DNA from: Euzebya pacifica
Lineage (GTDB): Bacteria > Actinomycetota > Nitriliruptoria > Euzebyales > Euzebyaceae
Direction: 5' to 3'
DNA: 64,000 nucleotides
Assembly: GCF_003344865.1 (NCBI RefSeq)
Contig: NZ_CP031165.1
Span: forward strand, 1,865,910 to 1,929,909
How positions within the stretch are numbered: position 1 is the first letter of the stretch; every line of letters starts with the position of its first letter. The notes under the pieces are model-generated. The model ran no database searches, was not told where the DNA came from, and worked only from the letters and a program-made list of their open reading frames with translations. Shown in pieces: positions 24,992 to 34,719 of the stretch. The position numbers and the translations under genes were made by a program.

Positions 24992-26701
24992 ATGGGCCTG
25001 ATGTCCCCCGAGCAGCCGCACTACGACCTGGCCGAGTTCCGGACGCTGCCGTACCACGACCGCGTCCGCCTCGCCTGCCTCGACTGGGTCCACTGTGGCT
25101 TCGGTGCCCCGACGTCGGCCTACCTGTTCTACCTGCTGAAGATCGGGCTGTGGATCGGCGGCTGGATCCTGATCGTGCGGGCCTCGGGGATGTCAGGGGG
25201 TGTCGCCGACTGGTGGACCACCCCGATGGCGTTCGTGAAGGCCATCGCCTGGACCATGCTGTGGGAGGGCATGGGGTTCGGCTGCGGATCGGGTCCCCTG
25301 ACCGGCCGCTACTGGCCGCCCGTCGCGGGCCTCGGCCACTGGCTGCGACCCGGCACGATCACGCTGCCGGCCTTCCCCGACCGGCTGCCGTTCACCGCCG
25401 GATCCCGCCGGACCGTCGTCGACGTCGCCCTCTACGCCGGGTACCTCGGCACCGGGGCGGCCCTGCTGTTCGCCGACCGCGTGGGGCCGGCCACGGTGCT
25501 GCCCGTCCTGGTGTTGCTCGCCCTGGCCTCGCTGCGGGACAAGACGGTGTTCCTCGCCTCCCGCGGCGAGCACTACGCCACGACCCTCGCCGTCGTCGTG
25601 TTCGTGGGATCGGCCGGCATCGCGGCCGACACCACGTGGGCGCAGGTCCCCGTGGGCGTCATCGCGGGCGCCAAGGCCGTGCAGGTGGCGATCTGGTGGT
25701 GGGCGGCAACCTCCAAGCTCAACCACCACTTCCCCTACGTGGTCGGCGTGATGCTGACCAACCACCCGCTGAACCGGTTCCCGACGTTGCGTCGCCGGCT
25801 GGTCAGGGCGTATCCGCACGACCTCCGTCCGGGGACCGTGCCCAGGGTGTTGGCGCACGGTGGCACGGTCATCGAGTACGTGGTCCCGCTGACGCTCGTC
25901 CTGTCCGACGGCGGGGTCGGCACCATCGTCGGGTTGGGGATCATGGTGGCCTTCCATGCCTGGATCTTCTCCAGCTTCGCGCTCGGCGTGCCGCAGGAGT
26001 GGAACGTGCTGTTCGTCTACTCCGCGCTCGTGCTGTTCGGCACCAACGCCGAGGTTGAACCGTGGCAGCTCGGCAGCCCGCTCCTGTGGGCCATCCTCCT
26101 CCTGGCCCTGGTGGTGGTGCCCGTCGTCGGCAACCTGCGACCGGACAAGGTGTCGTTCCTGCCGTCGATGCGGTACTACGCCGGCAACTGGGCGACGACC
26201 ACCTGGCTGTTCACGCCCGAAGCGCTCGCCCGGTTCGACCGCGAGGTGCCGAAGGTCGCCGACGAGCTGCTGACCCAGCTGCGTCGCTTCTACGACGACG
26301 ACGCCAACGAGGTCTCGTTGTCCCGCGTCCCGGCGTTCCGCGCGATGCACCTCCACGGGCGGCTCGTGCAGCGGTTGATCTGCCGTGCGGTCGAGGACCC
26401 CGACGACCGCGTGATCCGCGAGGGCGAGCTCGTGGCCGGCATGGCGCTCGGCTGGAACTTCGGCGACGGCCACCTCCACGACGAGCAGCTGCTGGATGCC
26501 GTGCAGGAACGCTGTGGCTTCGCCCCCGGTGAGCTGCGCATCGTCGCCATCGAGTCCCAGCCGATCACGCGGGCGACGTGGTCGTGGCGGATCGTCGACG
26601 CGGCCGACGGGGTGCTGCTGCGCGGTACCGCACCCGTCACCGATGCCCTCGAGCAGCAGCCCTGGCCCGACCCGATCCAGGGGAGGGACGAGGCGCCGTG
26701 A
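24992..26701 (+). CDS. DUF3556 transmembrane protein
   Basis: A 569-residue membrane protein with about eight to ten helices, including WIGGWILIVRASG, VLPVLVLLALASL, TTLAVVVFVGSAGIAA and PLLWAILLLALVVVPVVG. Its final 160 residues are soluble. The sequence, including LNHHFPYVVGVMLTNHPLNR, matches the DUF3556 family known mainly from mycobacteria and relatives. The function is not established. The next gene begins at 26698 and overlaps its stop by 4 nt, so the product probably works with that FAD enzyme. TAGGTT (24977-24982) ends 9 nt before the ATG. Confidence 0.82.
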   Translation: MGLMSPEQPHYDLAEFRTLPYHDRVRLACLDWVHCGFGAPTSAYLFYLLKIGLWIGGWILIVRASGMSGGVADWWTTPMAFVKAIAWTMLWEGMGFGCGSGPLTGRYWPPVAGLGHWLRPGTITLPAFPDRLPFTAGSRRTVVDVALYAGYLGTGAALLFADRVGPATVLPVLVLLALASLRDKTVFLASRGEHYATTLAVVVFVGSAGIAADTTWAQVPVGVIAGAKAVQVAIWWWAATSKLNHHFPYVVGVMLTNHPLNRFPTLRRRLVRAYPHDLRPGTVPRVLAHGGTVIEYVVPLTLVLSDGGVGTIVGLGIMVAFHAWIFSSFALGVPQEWNVLFVYSALVLFGTNAEVEPWQLGSPLLWAILLLALVVVPVVGNLRPDKVSFLPSMRYYAGNWATTTWLFTPEALARFDREVPKVADELLTQLRRFYDDDANEVSLSRVPAFRAMHLHGRLVQRLICRAVEDPDDRVIREGELVAGMALGWNFGDGHLHDEQLLDAVQERCGFAPGELRIVAIESQPITRATWSWRIVDAADGVLLRGTAPVTDALEQQPWPDPIQGRDEAP

Positions 26702-28152
26702 GCCGTCGATCGCGAAGCCGCGGTGGGTACGACGCCGTCGTTGTCGGGGGCGGACCCAACGGCCTGTCAGCGGCCCTCACCTTCGCCCGGGCCGGTCGCT
26801 CGGTCCTGCTGCTGGAGGCCGCCGACGAGATCGGCGGGGCCTGCCGCTCCGCCCCGCTCCTCGGGCCCGGCTGGATCAACGACCTCGGCTCGGCCATCCA
26901 CCCGATCGCACGTGCCTCTCCCTTCTTCGCCGGCCTCGACCTCGAGTCACACGGCCTGGAATGGATCACCCCGCCGGCGTCGGTCGGCCATCCGCTCGAC
27001 GACGGTCGAGCGGCAGTCGCATGGCGCGACCTCGACCGCACCGTCGAGGCACTGGGACGCGACGGGTCGACGTACCGCCGGATCGTGCAGCCGCTGGCCG
27101 ACCGGCTCGACGACCTGATGGACCTCAGCCTGCGACCGCTGCTGCGGGTGCCCCGTCACCCCCTGTTCGCCGCTCGGTTCGGCGTGCAGGCGGCGGTTCC
27201 CGCCCGCTGGTACGCCAAGGGGCTGTTCCGTACCGACGAGGCCCGGGCGCTCTTCGCGGGTCATGCCGCCCATGCCGTCCTGCCGCTCGACCGGCCCCTG
27301 ACCAGCTCCTTCGCCCTGATGTTCGGGGCGACGGTCCACACGGTGGGTTGGCCGTTCCCACGTGGTGGCGCCGGCGCGTTGACCGCCGCGCTGCACCGCT
27401 GCCTCCTCGCCCTCGGTGGTGAGGTCCGGACCGGGCACCCGGTGCAGTCCATGGCCGACATCCCACCGGCTGACCACGTCGTCCTCGCCCTCACGCCCCT
27501 GCAGGTCCTGCGGATCACCGGCGACCACTTCCCGGCCGGCTACCGGGCCTCGCTGGCCCGCTTCCGCTACGGGCCGGGCCTGTTCAAGCTCGACCTCGGC
27601 CTGTCCGGCCCGATCCCGTGGACCAACCCCGACCTGCACGAGACGGCCACCGTGCACGTCGGCGGCACCGTGGACGACGTCGCCCTCGCCGAACGTGTCG
27701 TGGCCGCCGGTCACCATGCCCGCGAGCCCTTCCTCATCCTCGCCCAGCACTCGCGCTTCGATCCCTCCCGCGCACCCGATGGCAAGCACACCGTCTGGGT
27801 GTACTGCCACGTCCCGAACGGGTCGACGCGTGACATGACCGAGGCCATCGAACGGCGTATCGAACGGTTCGCCCCGGGATTCCGTGACCTCGTCGAGCAT
27901 CGCCACGCCTCGACCACCGCCGACCTCGAGGCCTTCGACGCCAACCTGGTCGGCGGCGACGTCGGCGGCGGCAGCCACGGAGGCCTCCAGCTGCTCCTGC
28001 GGCCCCGACCACAGCTCGTCCCATGGGCGACTCCCGACCCGTCGATCTGGATCGGTTCGGCCTCGACGACCCCCGGCGGAGGGGTCCACGGCATGGCCGG
28101 CCACCAGGCTGCCAACGCGGTTCTTTCGGACTCGATTCGACCGAACGTTTGA
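26698..28152 (+). CDS. NAD(P)/FAD-dependent oxidoreductase, phytoene-dehydrogenase-like
   Basis: A 484-residue flavoprotein. The N-terminal dinucleotide-binding motif is YDAVVVGGGPNGLSAALTFARAGRSVLLLEA (GxGxxG type). The C-terminus has the second FAD-contact segment (GGGVHGMAGHQAANAVL). The middle resembles CrtI/retinol-saturase-type desaturases, so an isoprenoid or lipid substrate is plausible. GTG start overlapping the DUF3556 gene (GTGA). No carotenoid genes are nearby. Pairing with a membrane DUF3556 protein suggests a redox step on a membrane lipid, which is inference. Confidence 0.83.
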   Translation: MSRRSRSRGGYDAVVVGGGPNGLSAALTFARAGRSVLLLEAADEIGGACRSAPLLGPGWINDLGSAIHPIARASPFFAGLDLESHGLEWITPPASVGHPLDDGRAAVAWRDLDRTVEALGRDGSTYRRIVQPLADRLDDLMDLSLRPLLRVPRHPLFAARFGVQAAVPARWYAKGLFRTDEARALFAGHAAHAVLPLDRPLTSSFALMFGATVHTVGWPFPRGGAGALTAALHRCLLALGGEVRTGHPVQSMADIPPADHVVLALTPLQVLRITGDHFPAGYRASLARFRYGPGLFKLDLGLSGPIPWTNPDLHETATVHVGGTVDDVALAERVVAAGHHAREPFLILAQHSRFDPSRAPDGKHTVWVYCHVPNGSTRDMTEAIERRIERFAPGFRDLVEHRHASTTADLEAFDANLVGGDVGGGSHGGLQLLLRPRPQLVPWATPDPSIWIGSASTTPGGGVHGMAGHQAANAVLSDSIRPNV

Positions 28153-28179
28153 CTGAACTTTGTTCAGCTGTCTGATTGT
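28149..28179 (+). promoter_or_regulatory. Promoter region before the M14-CWB2 gene
   Basis: TTGACT (28149-28154) and GATTGT (28174-28179) form a plausible -35/-10 pair with a 19-nt spacer. They sit in an unusually AT-rich patch for this genome. The palindrome CTGAAC-TTT-GTTCAG (28153-28167) overlaps the -35 and could be an operator or the terminator of the upstream gene. The leader to the ATG at 28297 is about 110 nt. Confidence 0.5.
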
Positions 28180-28296
28180 CGGACATGTCATCGGACTGAA
28201 ATCTGAATGACCTTCCGTTGACGCACGACCCGACAAGCATGACCGGCTCCCGGTGCCACCGCCGTTGCACCGCCCGATCACGACCATGGAGAACTG

Positions 28297-31200
28297 ATGC
28301 CGCGCGTCCTTGCACGCTTGCTGTTGCTCGCCCTCGTCCTGTCCCTGCTCCCCGCCACCGCGTCGCTCGCCGCGTCGCCGGAGCTGGACTTCGACAGCGA
28401 CCGCCTGAACGACGAGATCCTCTCGGGTGTCCCTGCCCACGACGTCACTGACGATCCGATCCGCGACGCCGACGCCCCGCCGTCGACGGACTTCGCCGAA
28501 CCGCTGGGCGCCGACGCGAGCTTCGCCCAGACCAGCTGCCCGCTGAGCTTCTTCCCGGCAGACCCCGACGACTCGTCGTTCTTCATCGGCGTGACCCCCT
28601 ACGAGGACATCGCGCCACGCCTGTGTGCGGCAGCGACCTCGCCCCGCGTCGACGTGCAGGTCGCCGGCCACACCGTGGAGGGTCGCGAGATGGTCTTCGT
28701 GGACGTCACCGCGCCGTGGTCGGCCGAGGACGCGGCGGCCAACGATGCGCTGGAGACGCTGCTCGTCGAGGACCCCGAGGCCGCTCGTGAGCTGTTCGAC
28801 AACGGTGGCTACGACGACTACCGGCCCCACATCACCATCACCGGCAACATCCACGGCAACGAGTACGAGGGCCTGGACGGCACGCTCGACTTCGTGGAGT
28901 ACATCGCCGCTGCTGATGGCGATGATCCCATCACGGAGAACGTGGACAACCTGACGCCGGAAGAGATCGCGGCGCTGCCCACCGTCGACGAGGTGCTCAG
29001 CAGCTACATCATCTCGATCCTGCCCTCCTCCAACCCCGATGGGCGGGTGAATGGCGTCCGCCAGAACAGCAATGGCTTCGACCTGAACCGCGACCACGTG
29101 ACCGGTAGCCAGCCCGAGACCCGGGTGATGCGCGACCTCATCACCGAGACCACACCGGTCCTCTTCATCGACATCCACGGCTACGTCGGCCCCGGTGGCC
29201 TGATCGAGCCGTGCACACCCCCACACAACTTCGCCTACGAGTACGACCTGTACCTGCCCAACGCCTACGCCAACGCCCTGTCCATGGAGCAGGAGGCGTT
29301 CCGTCGGACGACCATCCTGGACGGCACCGGCGAGACCGAGTCCTATCTGCCCTATCGCGACGACGACCAGGGCTGGGACGACTGGCCGCCGATCTTCACC
29401 GGCATGTACGCGATCTACCACGGCGGCAGCGGCCACACCGTCGAGATCCCCATGAGCCCCCGGAGCGGGTCCCTGACTCCGGAGGAACGTGCGCTCCGCG
29501 TGGCCGTCAACACCGAGTACGCCCGTGCGGCCATCGACGGCACGATCCTGGAGGGCATGGCCAGCCGGGATGACCTGCTCGCCGACCAGATCGAGTGGAA
29601 CGTCCGCGGGGTCACCGGCGCCGACCAGCGCAACGAGGACCTGCTGGACAACGCGTTCCCGCACTTCGACGCCCTCGACCTGTGGGAGACCGACTACCCG
29701 GATGCCTACGTCCTGCCCGTCGGCGCAGGCCAGGAGAGCGACGCGGCGGCCGCCCGGCTCGTCGACTTCCTCCTCACCCAGGACGTCATCATCACCCAGC
29801 TGACCCACCCGACCACGATCGGTGGGACCACCTACCCCACTGGCAGCTGGGTCGTGCCGATGGCCCAGACCAAGCGTGCCCTGGCCCAGACCCTGCTGGA
29901 CATCGGGCAGGACATCACCCCCCGTGGCATCGTCGCGATGTACGACATCTCTGGCTGGAGCATGTCCGACCTCTGGGGCGCCACGGTCGACCGCATCGCC
30001 AGCGACCCGCTGCTGGACATCGGCCAGCCGGTCGACGACACCCCCGTCAGGGGCAGGGTCGTCGCCGGTGACGCCGTCGCCTACGCCTTCCCGATCCGTG
30101 ACGCCTCCGACGTCGCCGTCCTGCACCAGCTGCAGGACGAGGGTGTCGAGGTGCAGCGGGCGGCCGACGGACGCGTCCTCGTGGCGCCGTCCGCACGACC
30201 GCTGCTGCTGGAGATCGTCGAGACGACCGACATCACCTTCACGCCGTTGACGACCCTGCCCGAGGACCGGACCGAGCTCGAGCCGTTCGTCGTCGGCACC
30301 AACCTGTCGGGGCCGGACCTGTACGTCATCTCCGACGTGCTGGGCTTCGACGTCCTGCCGGTCGGCACGGACACCATCAACGGGACCGACCCGGACGTGT
30401 CGTTGGACGACGTCGACGTGCTGTACCTCGACGGCTCGCTCCGCAGCGTCACGCCCGAGGGCTACACGGCGCTTGGCGCGTGGATGGATGCCGGTGGCGG
30501 TGTCGTCGCCTACGGCACGGCCGTGGATACCCTGTCGGCCGCCGGCCTGGAGACCCCGACCCGCAACACCGTGTCGCGGTCCACCAACGGGACGATCAAC
30601 GTTTCGCAGGCGGCTGACTCCGAGGTCATGCCCGACCGGCCGGCGGAGGACGTCACATTCGTCTACGGCCCGTCGTTCTTCACCGAACTGCCCGCTGACT
30701 ACGAGGTCGTGCAGACGGTCCTCGAGGGCAGCGCCGACGGCGTCATGCGCGCCGGTCACTGGGCCTCCCTCACCACCTACCCGCAGGCCGAGACCATCGG
30801 ACGGCCGATCACCGTTGCCGCCGAGCTCGCCGACGGCGAACGCGTCGTCGTGACGGGTGCCGACACCATGTTCCGCGACATGGTCAAGGGCCTCGACAAG
30901 GACCTCGTCGACTGGCTCATCTGGGCCGACGGTGGCGCCGCCACGACCGACGACCTGGGCGACCCGTTCGTCCAGCCCACGACCCCGACCGACCCCGGCG
31001 AGCCGACCGACCCCGGTGAGCCGACCGACCCCGGTGAACCCACCGACCCGGGTGAGACCGACGTCGAGCGGATCGCCGGCGAGAGCCGTGTGGCCACCGC
31101 CATCGCCCTCTCGGTCGCGAGCTTCCCCGAGGGTGCTGACACCGTCGTGGTGGCCACCGCCAACGACTACCCCGACGCGCTGACCGCCGGTCCGCTGGCC

Positions 31201-31941
31201 GGGTTGTCGGATGGTCCGGTGCTGCTGAGCCCGGGCGACACCGTCCCGGGTGAGGTGCTGGCCGAGATCGACCGGTTGTCGCCGACGGAGATCATCGTCG
31301 CCGGTGGCACTGCGGTGATGAGCGAAGCCGCCGAGGCCCAGCTCGCCGAGCTGGCTACGGTCCTCCGCCTGGCCGGTGACACCAGGTTCGGTACCGCAGT
31401 CGCGGTGTCGGCCCACTTCGCCGAGCCGGGTGGGACCCTCGTCGTGGCGACCGGCGAGTCCTTCGCCGACGCCCTGGCTGGCGGTGTCCTCGCCGGACGG
31501 CGTGACGCCCCGGTGCTGCTGGTCCAGACCGACGGCGTCCCCGACGTGACCGCGTCGGAGATCCAGCGGCTGGCCCCCTCCGACGTGATCGTCATGGGTG
31601 GCACGGCCGCCGTGACCGATGCGGTGGTGGACCAGGTCGCCGAGCTGGCCGGTGTGACGCCGCGCCGGATCGCCGGTGCAGACCGGTACGAGACGGCGGC
31701 GTTGACCGCGACCGAGCTCGGGAGCGCCGAGGTGGCGTTCATCGCCACCGCCGGGACCTTCGCCGACGCGTTGGCCGCGGTGCCGGTTGCGGTGATCGAG
31801 GACGGCGTGCTGCTGCTCGTCGACGTCGACCGGGTGCCCGAGACGGTCAGCACGGTGCTGGCCGACCTGACGCCCCCGCGCATCACGGTCCTCGGTGGGA
31901 CCAGCGCGGTGTCGCAGGAGGTGGTCGACGCCCTCGGCTGA
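28297..31941 (+). CDS. Secreted M14 zinc carboxypeptidase with CWB2 cell-wall repeats
   Basis: A 1214-residue exoprotein. Signal peptide at residues 1-26 ([18 protein letters not shown]). The M14 domain has the zinc motif NIHGNEYEG (His186, Glu189), a downstream DIHGYV His (about 293) and the catalytic Glu in HTVEIPM (about 383). A central region (about 450-890) has a beta-type, GATase-like or Ig-like character without clear assignment. A TDPGEP linker (898-920) leads to three CWB2 repeats (about 925-1214, with [25 protein letters not shown] and [12 protein letters not shown]), which bind wall polymers non-covalently. GGAG before the ATG supports the start. It likely trims peptides at the cell surface. 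Confidence 0.9.
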   Translation: MPRVLARLLLLALVLSLLPATASLAASPELDFDSDRLNDEILSGVPAHDVTDDPIRDADAPPSTDFAEPLGADASFAQTSCPLSFFPADPDDSSFFIGVTPYEDIAPRLCAAATSPRVDVQVAGHTVEGREMVFVDVTAPWSAEDAAANDALETLLVEDPEAARELFDNGGYDDYRPHITITGNIHGNEYEGLDGTLDFVEYIAAADGDDPITENVDNLTPEEIAALPTVDEVLSSYIISILPSSNPDGRVNGVRQNSNGFDLNRDHVTGSQPETRVMRDLITETTPVLFIDIHGYVGPGGLIEPCTPPHNFAYEYDLYLPNAYANALSMEQEAFRRTTILDGTGETESYLPYRDDDQGWDDWPPIFTGMYAIYHGGSGHTVEIPMSPRSGSLTPEERALRVAVNTEYARAAIDGTILEGMASRDDLLADQIEWNVRGVTGADQRNEDLLDNAFPHFDALDLWETDYPDAYVLPVGAGQESDAAAARLVDFLLTQDVIITQLTHPTTIGGTTYPTGSWVVPMAQTKRALAQTLLDIGQDITPRGIVAMYDISGWSMSDLWGATVDRIASDPLLDIGQPVDDTPVRGRVVAGDAVAYAFPIRDASDVAVLHQLQDEGVEVQRAADGRVLVAPSARPLLLEIVETTDITFTPLTTLPEDRTELEPFVVGTNLSGPDLYVISDVLGFDVLPVGTDTINGTDPDVSLDDVDVLYLDGSLRSVTPEGYTALGAWMDAGGGVVAYGTAVDTLSAAGLETPTRNTVSRSTNGTINVSQAADSEVMPDRPAEDVTFVYGPSFFTELPADYEVVQTVLEGSADGVMRAGHWASLTTYPQAETIGRPITVAAELADGERVVVTGADTMFRDMVKGLDKDLVDWLIWADGGAATTDDLGDPFVQPTTPTDPGEPTDPGEPTDPGEPTDPGETDVERIAGESRVATAIALSVASFPEGADTVVVATANDYPDALTAGPLAGLSDGPVLLSPGDTVPGEVLAEIDRLSPTEIIVAGGTAVMSEAAEAQLAELATVLRLAGDTRFGTAVAVSAHFAEPGGTLVVATGESFADALAGGVLAGRRDAPVLLVQTDGVPDVTASEIQRLAPSDVIVMGGTAAVTDAVVDQVAELAGVTPRRIAGADRYETAALTATELGSAEVAFIATAGTFADALAAVPVAVIEDGVLLLVDVDRVPETVSTVLADLTPPRITVLGGTSAVSQEVVDALG
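30988..31056 (+). repeat. In-frame 18-nt repeats encoding TDPGEP linker
   Basis: Units of 18 nt start at 30988, 31006, 31024 and 31042, the last being partial. They encode TDPGEP repeats between the enzyme and the wall-binding repeats. Unit number may vary without frameshift. Confidence 0.9.
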
Positions 31942-31958
31942 TCGAGATCCCGCCGACG

Positions 31959-31988
31959 GCGGCCGCCTCCCTTCGGGGAGGCGGCCGC
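31959..31988 (+). terminator. UUCG-capped 13-bp terminator hairpin
   Basis: GCGGCCGCCTCCC (31959-31971) pairs perfectly with GGGAGGCGGCCGC (31976-31988) around a C(TTCG)G tetraloop. It lies 17 nt after the stop of the M14-CWB2 gene. No T-run follows. Confidence 0.85.
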
Positions 31989-32043
31989 TGGCGTGTTGCG
32001 GCTCGGCGCGTGACCGGGTGCCGGGTTCGGTCCGGACACGACA

Positions 32044-32068
32044 ACGGCGACCCCGATGGGGTCGCCGT
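32044..32068 (-). terminator. Terminator hairpin of rpsT
   Basis: ACGGCGACCCC (32044-32054) and GGGGTCGCCGT (32058-32068) form an 11-bp stem with a 3-nt loop. It lies 34 nt beyond the rpsT stop on the minus strand, and may also block readthrough from the convergent gene. Confidence 0.8.
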
Positions 32069-32101
32069 GGTGCGTTCCGGCCTGTCGGCCGGAGGGGCGT
32101 G

Positions 32102-32362
32102 CTACAGGGCGTTGGCCCGAGCAGCCATGCGCGACTTCTTGTTGGCCGCGTTGTTCTTCTTGATCAGGCCGGAGGAGACGGCCTTGTCCAGCTTCTGGGC
32201 GGCGTCGCGGAGGGCCGCGGTCGCTGCGTCCTTGTCGCCGGAGTCGACGGCTTGGTCGAACTTCTTCATGAAGGTCTTCAGGTCCGACCGCTGGGCCTTG
32301 TTGCGGGTGCGAGCGCGCTCGGTCTGACGGTTGCGCTTGATCTGGCTCTGGATGTTCGCCAT
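32102..32362 (-). CDS. rpsT: 30S ribosomal protein S20
   Basis: An 86-residue, strongly basic protein starting [22 protein letters not shown] and ending [12 protein letters not shown], matching bS20 over its full length. It binds 16S rRNA early in 30S assembly. GAGGAAC before the ATG is a good ribosome site. A TGGACA/TAAACT promoter lies about 115 nt upstream, leaving a leader of about 105 nt that can form small hairpins and could allow autogenous control as in E. coli. The orientation opposite to lepA is common in Actinobacteria. Confidence 0.96.
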   Translation of the reverse strand: MANIQSQIKRNRQTERARTRNKAQRSDLKTFMKKFDQAVDSGDKDAATAALRDAAQKLDKAVSSGLIKKNNAANKKSRMAARANAL

Positions 32363-32475
32363 GGAATGTTCCTCGTTCTGGGAGGCAGGGTGGAGACGTC
32401 TCGTTGCGGGGCCACTGGCCGGTGGTCGAATCGGCCGGGCACGCCAACATGCCGCAGGCGCGGCAGGAACGCAGG

Positions 32476-32504
32476 AGTTTACCAGCGGCCCCGAAGGGTG
32501 TCCA
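32476..32504 (-). promoter_or_regulatory. Promoter of rpsT
   Basis: On the minus strand TGGACA (complement of 32499-32504), a 17-nt spacer and TAAACT (complement of 32476-32481) preceded by TGG give a strong extended -10 promoter. The leader contains the hairpin TGCCGC-AGGC-GCGGCA (32450-32465). Confidence 0.7.
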
Positions 32505-32593
32505 CCACGGCCGGTTGGCCACCCTCCTTGCCGACTTCACCTGCCCCTCCACCGACGGATTGGCCTCGACATCTGGATCGTGGCATGGCTGGC

Positions 32594-32682
32594 GAGGCGA
32601 TTCCGTCGGCTCGGCCCCATGAATCCGGTGTTCCGCGTCGGGGTGCGGAGGCGATTCCGTCACGGTTCGAGGCAATTCCGTC
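32594..32682. repeat. Three copies of GAGGCRATTCCGTC before lepA
   Basis: The 14-mer occurs at 32594-32607, 32648-32661 and 32669-32682 (the last with A for G at position 6). Spacings are 54 and 21 nt. They lie in the 420-nt gap 32363-32782, which otherwise holds the rpsT promoter and leader and a TACTCT hexamer (32767-32772) ending 10 nt before the lepA ATG. Possible operators or a small repeat family. Confidence 0.75.
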
Positions 32683-32782
32683 GGAGCGGGCAGCCCGCCG
32701 ACCCCCGACGCCGCGCTGCGGGCGGCGCCAGCGCTCGTCCCTCGCGGGCTTCGGTCCTCGCCCGGCTACTCTGATCCTCGCC

Positions 32783-34594
32783 ATGACCTACCCCATCGAG
32801 CGCATCCGCAACTTCGCGATCATCGCCCACGTCGACCACGGAAAGTCGACGTTGGCCGACCGCATGCTGCAGGTGACCGAGCTCGTTTCCGAGCGCGACA
32901 TGCGTGCCCAGTACCTCGACAAGATGGACATCGAGCGCGAGCGCGGGATCACCATCAAGGCGCAGGCCGTCCGGATGCCGTACAAGTCCAAGGACGGCGG
33001 GGAGTACCTGCTGAACCTGATCGACACGCCCGGGCACGTCGACTTCTCCTACGAGGTGTCGCGGGCCATGAACGCGTGCGAGGGCGCGATCCTGCTCGTC
33101 GACGCGGCCCAGGGCATGGAGGCGCAGACGATCGCCAACCTCTACCTGGCGATCGACGCGGGGCTGGAGGTCATCCCCGTCCTCAACAAGATCGACCTGC
33201 CCGCTGCCCGGCCCGAGGAAGTGGCCAAGGAGATCTGTGCGCTGCTCGGCGGGGAGCCCGAGGACATCCTCAAGGTCTCGGCGAAGACCGGCATCGGTGT
33301 GCCCGAGGTGCTCGAGCAGGTCGTCGACCGCGTGCCCCCGCCCAGCGGCGACCCCGAGGCCCCCACCCAGGCGCTGATCTTCGACTCGATCTTCGACGCC
33401 TACCGCGGCGTGATCGTCTACGCCCGTGTCGTCCAGGGCCGCATGCACCCCGGCGAGAAGATCCGGATGATGGCCACCGAGTTCGAGGGGGTCATCGACG
33501 AGCTCGGCGTCACCTCCCCGGAGGCCATCCCGATCAACGAGCTCGGCCCGGGCGAGGTCGGCTACCTCACCGCGGCCATCAAGGGAGTGGGCGAGGCGAA
33601 GGTCGGTGACACCATCACCCTCGCGGGCAAGCACGCCGCCCCCTCGCCGCTGCCCGGCTACCGCGAGCCGACGCCGATGGTGTTCTCGGGGCTCTACCCG
33701 GTGGACTCCGCGGACTTCCCGGACCTCCGCGATGCGCTGGACAAGCTGCAGCTCAACGACGCCTCGTTCAACTTCGAGCCCGAGACCTCCGTGGCCCTCG
33801 GCTTCGGCTTCCGCGCCGGGTTCCTCGGGCTGCTCCACATGGAGATCATCTCCGAGCGCCTCGACCGCGAGTTCAACATCCCGCTGGTCACCACCGCCCC
33901 CAACGTCGCCTACACGGTGACGCTCAACAGCGGTGAGGTCCTGAAGGTCTCCAACCCGGCGGACCTGCCGGACCCCAACCAGATCGACCACATCGAAGAA
34001 CCGATGGTCGACGCGATGATCTACCTGCCCAGTGAGTACGTGGGCGCGGTCATGCAGCTGTGCGAGAAGCGTCGCGGGACCATGCTGAAGATGGACTACC
34101 TCACCGAGGAACGCGTCGAGCTGCGCTACCGCCTGCCGCTGGCCGAGATCGTCTTCGACTTCTTCGATCGCCTGAAGTCCTCCACGCGCGGCTACGCCTC
34201 CCTGGACTACGAACCCGCCGACATGCAGGTCGCCAACCTGGTCAAGGTCGACGTGCTGCTCAACGGTGAACCCGTCGACGCGTTCTCCTCCATCGTGCAC
34301 CGCGACAAGGCCTACGAGTACGGCAAGGCCATGGTCAGCAAGCTCAAGGAGCTGATCCCTCGCCAGATGTTCGACGTGCCGATCCAGGCCGCCATCGGGT
34401 CCAAGATCATCTCCCGCGAGACCGTGAAGGCCCGCCGCAAGGACGTGCTGGCCAAGTGTTACGGCGGCGACATCTCCCGCAAGCGCAAGCTGCTGGAGAA
34501 GCAGAAGGAGGGCAAGAAGAAGATGAAGGCCGTCGGGATGGTCGAGATCCCGCAGGAAGCCTTCGTCGCAGCCCTCTCCCTGGGCGGGGACTAG
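32783..34594 (+). CDS. lepA: Elongation factor 4
   Basis: A 603-residue translational GTPase (EF4/LepA) that back-translocates or remodels stalled ribosomes. The P-loop is AHVDHGKST near residue 14. G2 is in the RGITIKAQ segment. G3 is DTPGH, G4 is NKID and G5 is in VSAKTG. The C-terminal domain ([20 protein letters not shown]) is the family signature. Length is normal. The frame is open far upstream, but the ATG at 32783 matches the conserved N-terminus ([20 protein letters not shown]). Confidence 0.97.
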   Translation: MTYPIERIRNFAIIAHVDHGKSTLADRMLQVTELVSERDMRAQYLDKMDIERERGITIKAQAVRMPYKSKDGGEYLLNLIDTPGHVDFSYEVSRAMNACEGAILLVDAAQGMEAQTIANLYLAIDAGLEVIPVLNKIDLPAARPEEVAKEICALLGGEPEDILKVSAKTGIGVPEVLEQVVDRVPPPSGDPEAPTQALIFDSIFDAYRGVIVYARVVQGRMHPGEKIRMMATEFEGVIDELGVTSPEAIPINELGPGEVGYLTAAIKGVGEAKVGDTITLAGKHAAPSPLPGYREPTPMVFSGLYPVDSADFPDLRDALDKLQLNDASFNFEPETSVALGFGFRAGFLGLLHMEIISERLDREFNIPLVTTAPNVAYTVTLNSGEVLKVSNPADLPDPNQIDHIEEPMVDAMIYLPSEYVGAVMQLCEKRRGTMLKMDYLTEERVELRYRLPLAEIVFDFFDRLKSSTRGYASLDYEPADMQVANLVKVDVLLNGEPVDAFSSIVHRDKAYEYGKAMVSKLKELIPRQMFDVPIQAAIGSKIISRETVKARRKDVLAKCYGGDISRKRKLLEKQKEGKKKMKAVGMVEIPQEAFVAALSLGGD

Positions 34595-34719
34595 TCACAA
34601 CTGATTACCGCAACGCGGTATCACATAAAGAACTCTGACCACGCTGCCGACCATCTCCCCGTACGTACTGCAATCGGCGGGCAGGACGCTCCTGTCTGCC
34701 GCACGACGGGAGATCAGAC
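34595..34719 (+). promoter_or_regulatory. Structured leader that can hide the ribosome site
   Basis: The leader has a first hairpin TACCGC-AAC-GCGGTA (34606-34620). It then has a nested structure: ATCTCCCCGT (34653-34662) can pair with ACGGGAGAT (34706-34714), enclosing GCGG/CCGC and CAGGA-CGC-TCCTG (34682-34694). The Shine-Dalgarno GGGAG (34708-34712), 7 nt before the ATG at 34720, lies inside the outer stem. This suggests translational control. No known riboswitch class is recognised. Confidence 0.6.

Noticed and set aside
26947-31416. 1489-codon open frame on the minus strand
   Set aside because: It runs antisense to the FAD dehydrogenase and the M14-CWB2 gene, and its composition (Gly, Arg, Asp, Val, His runs) is the shadow of GC-rich coding DNA. 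It has no recognisable domain.
32479-32784. Minus-strand frame with three DGIAS repeats
   Set aside because: It has no start context or homology, and the repeats come from the DNA 14-mer, which is in frame in both directions. It is kept as a repeat, not a gene.
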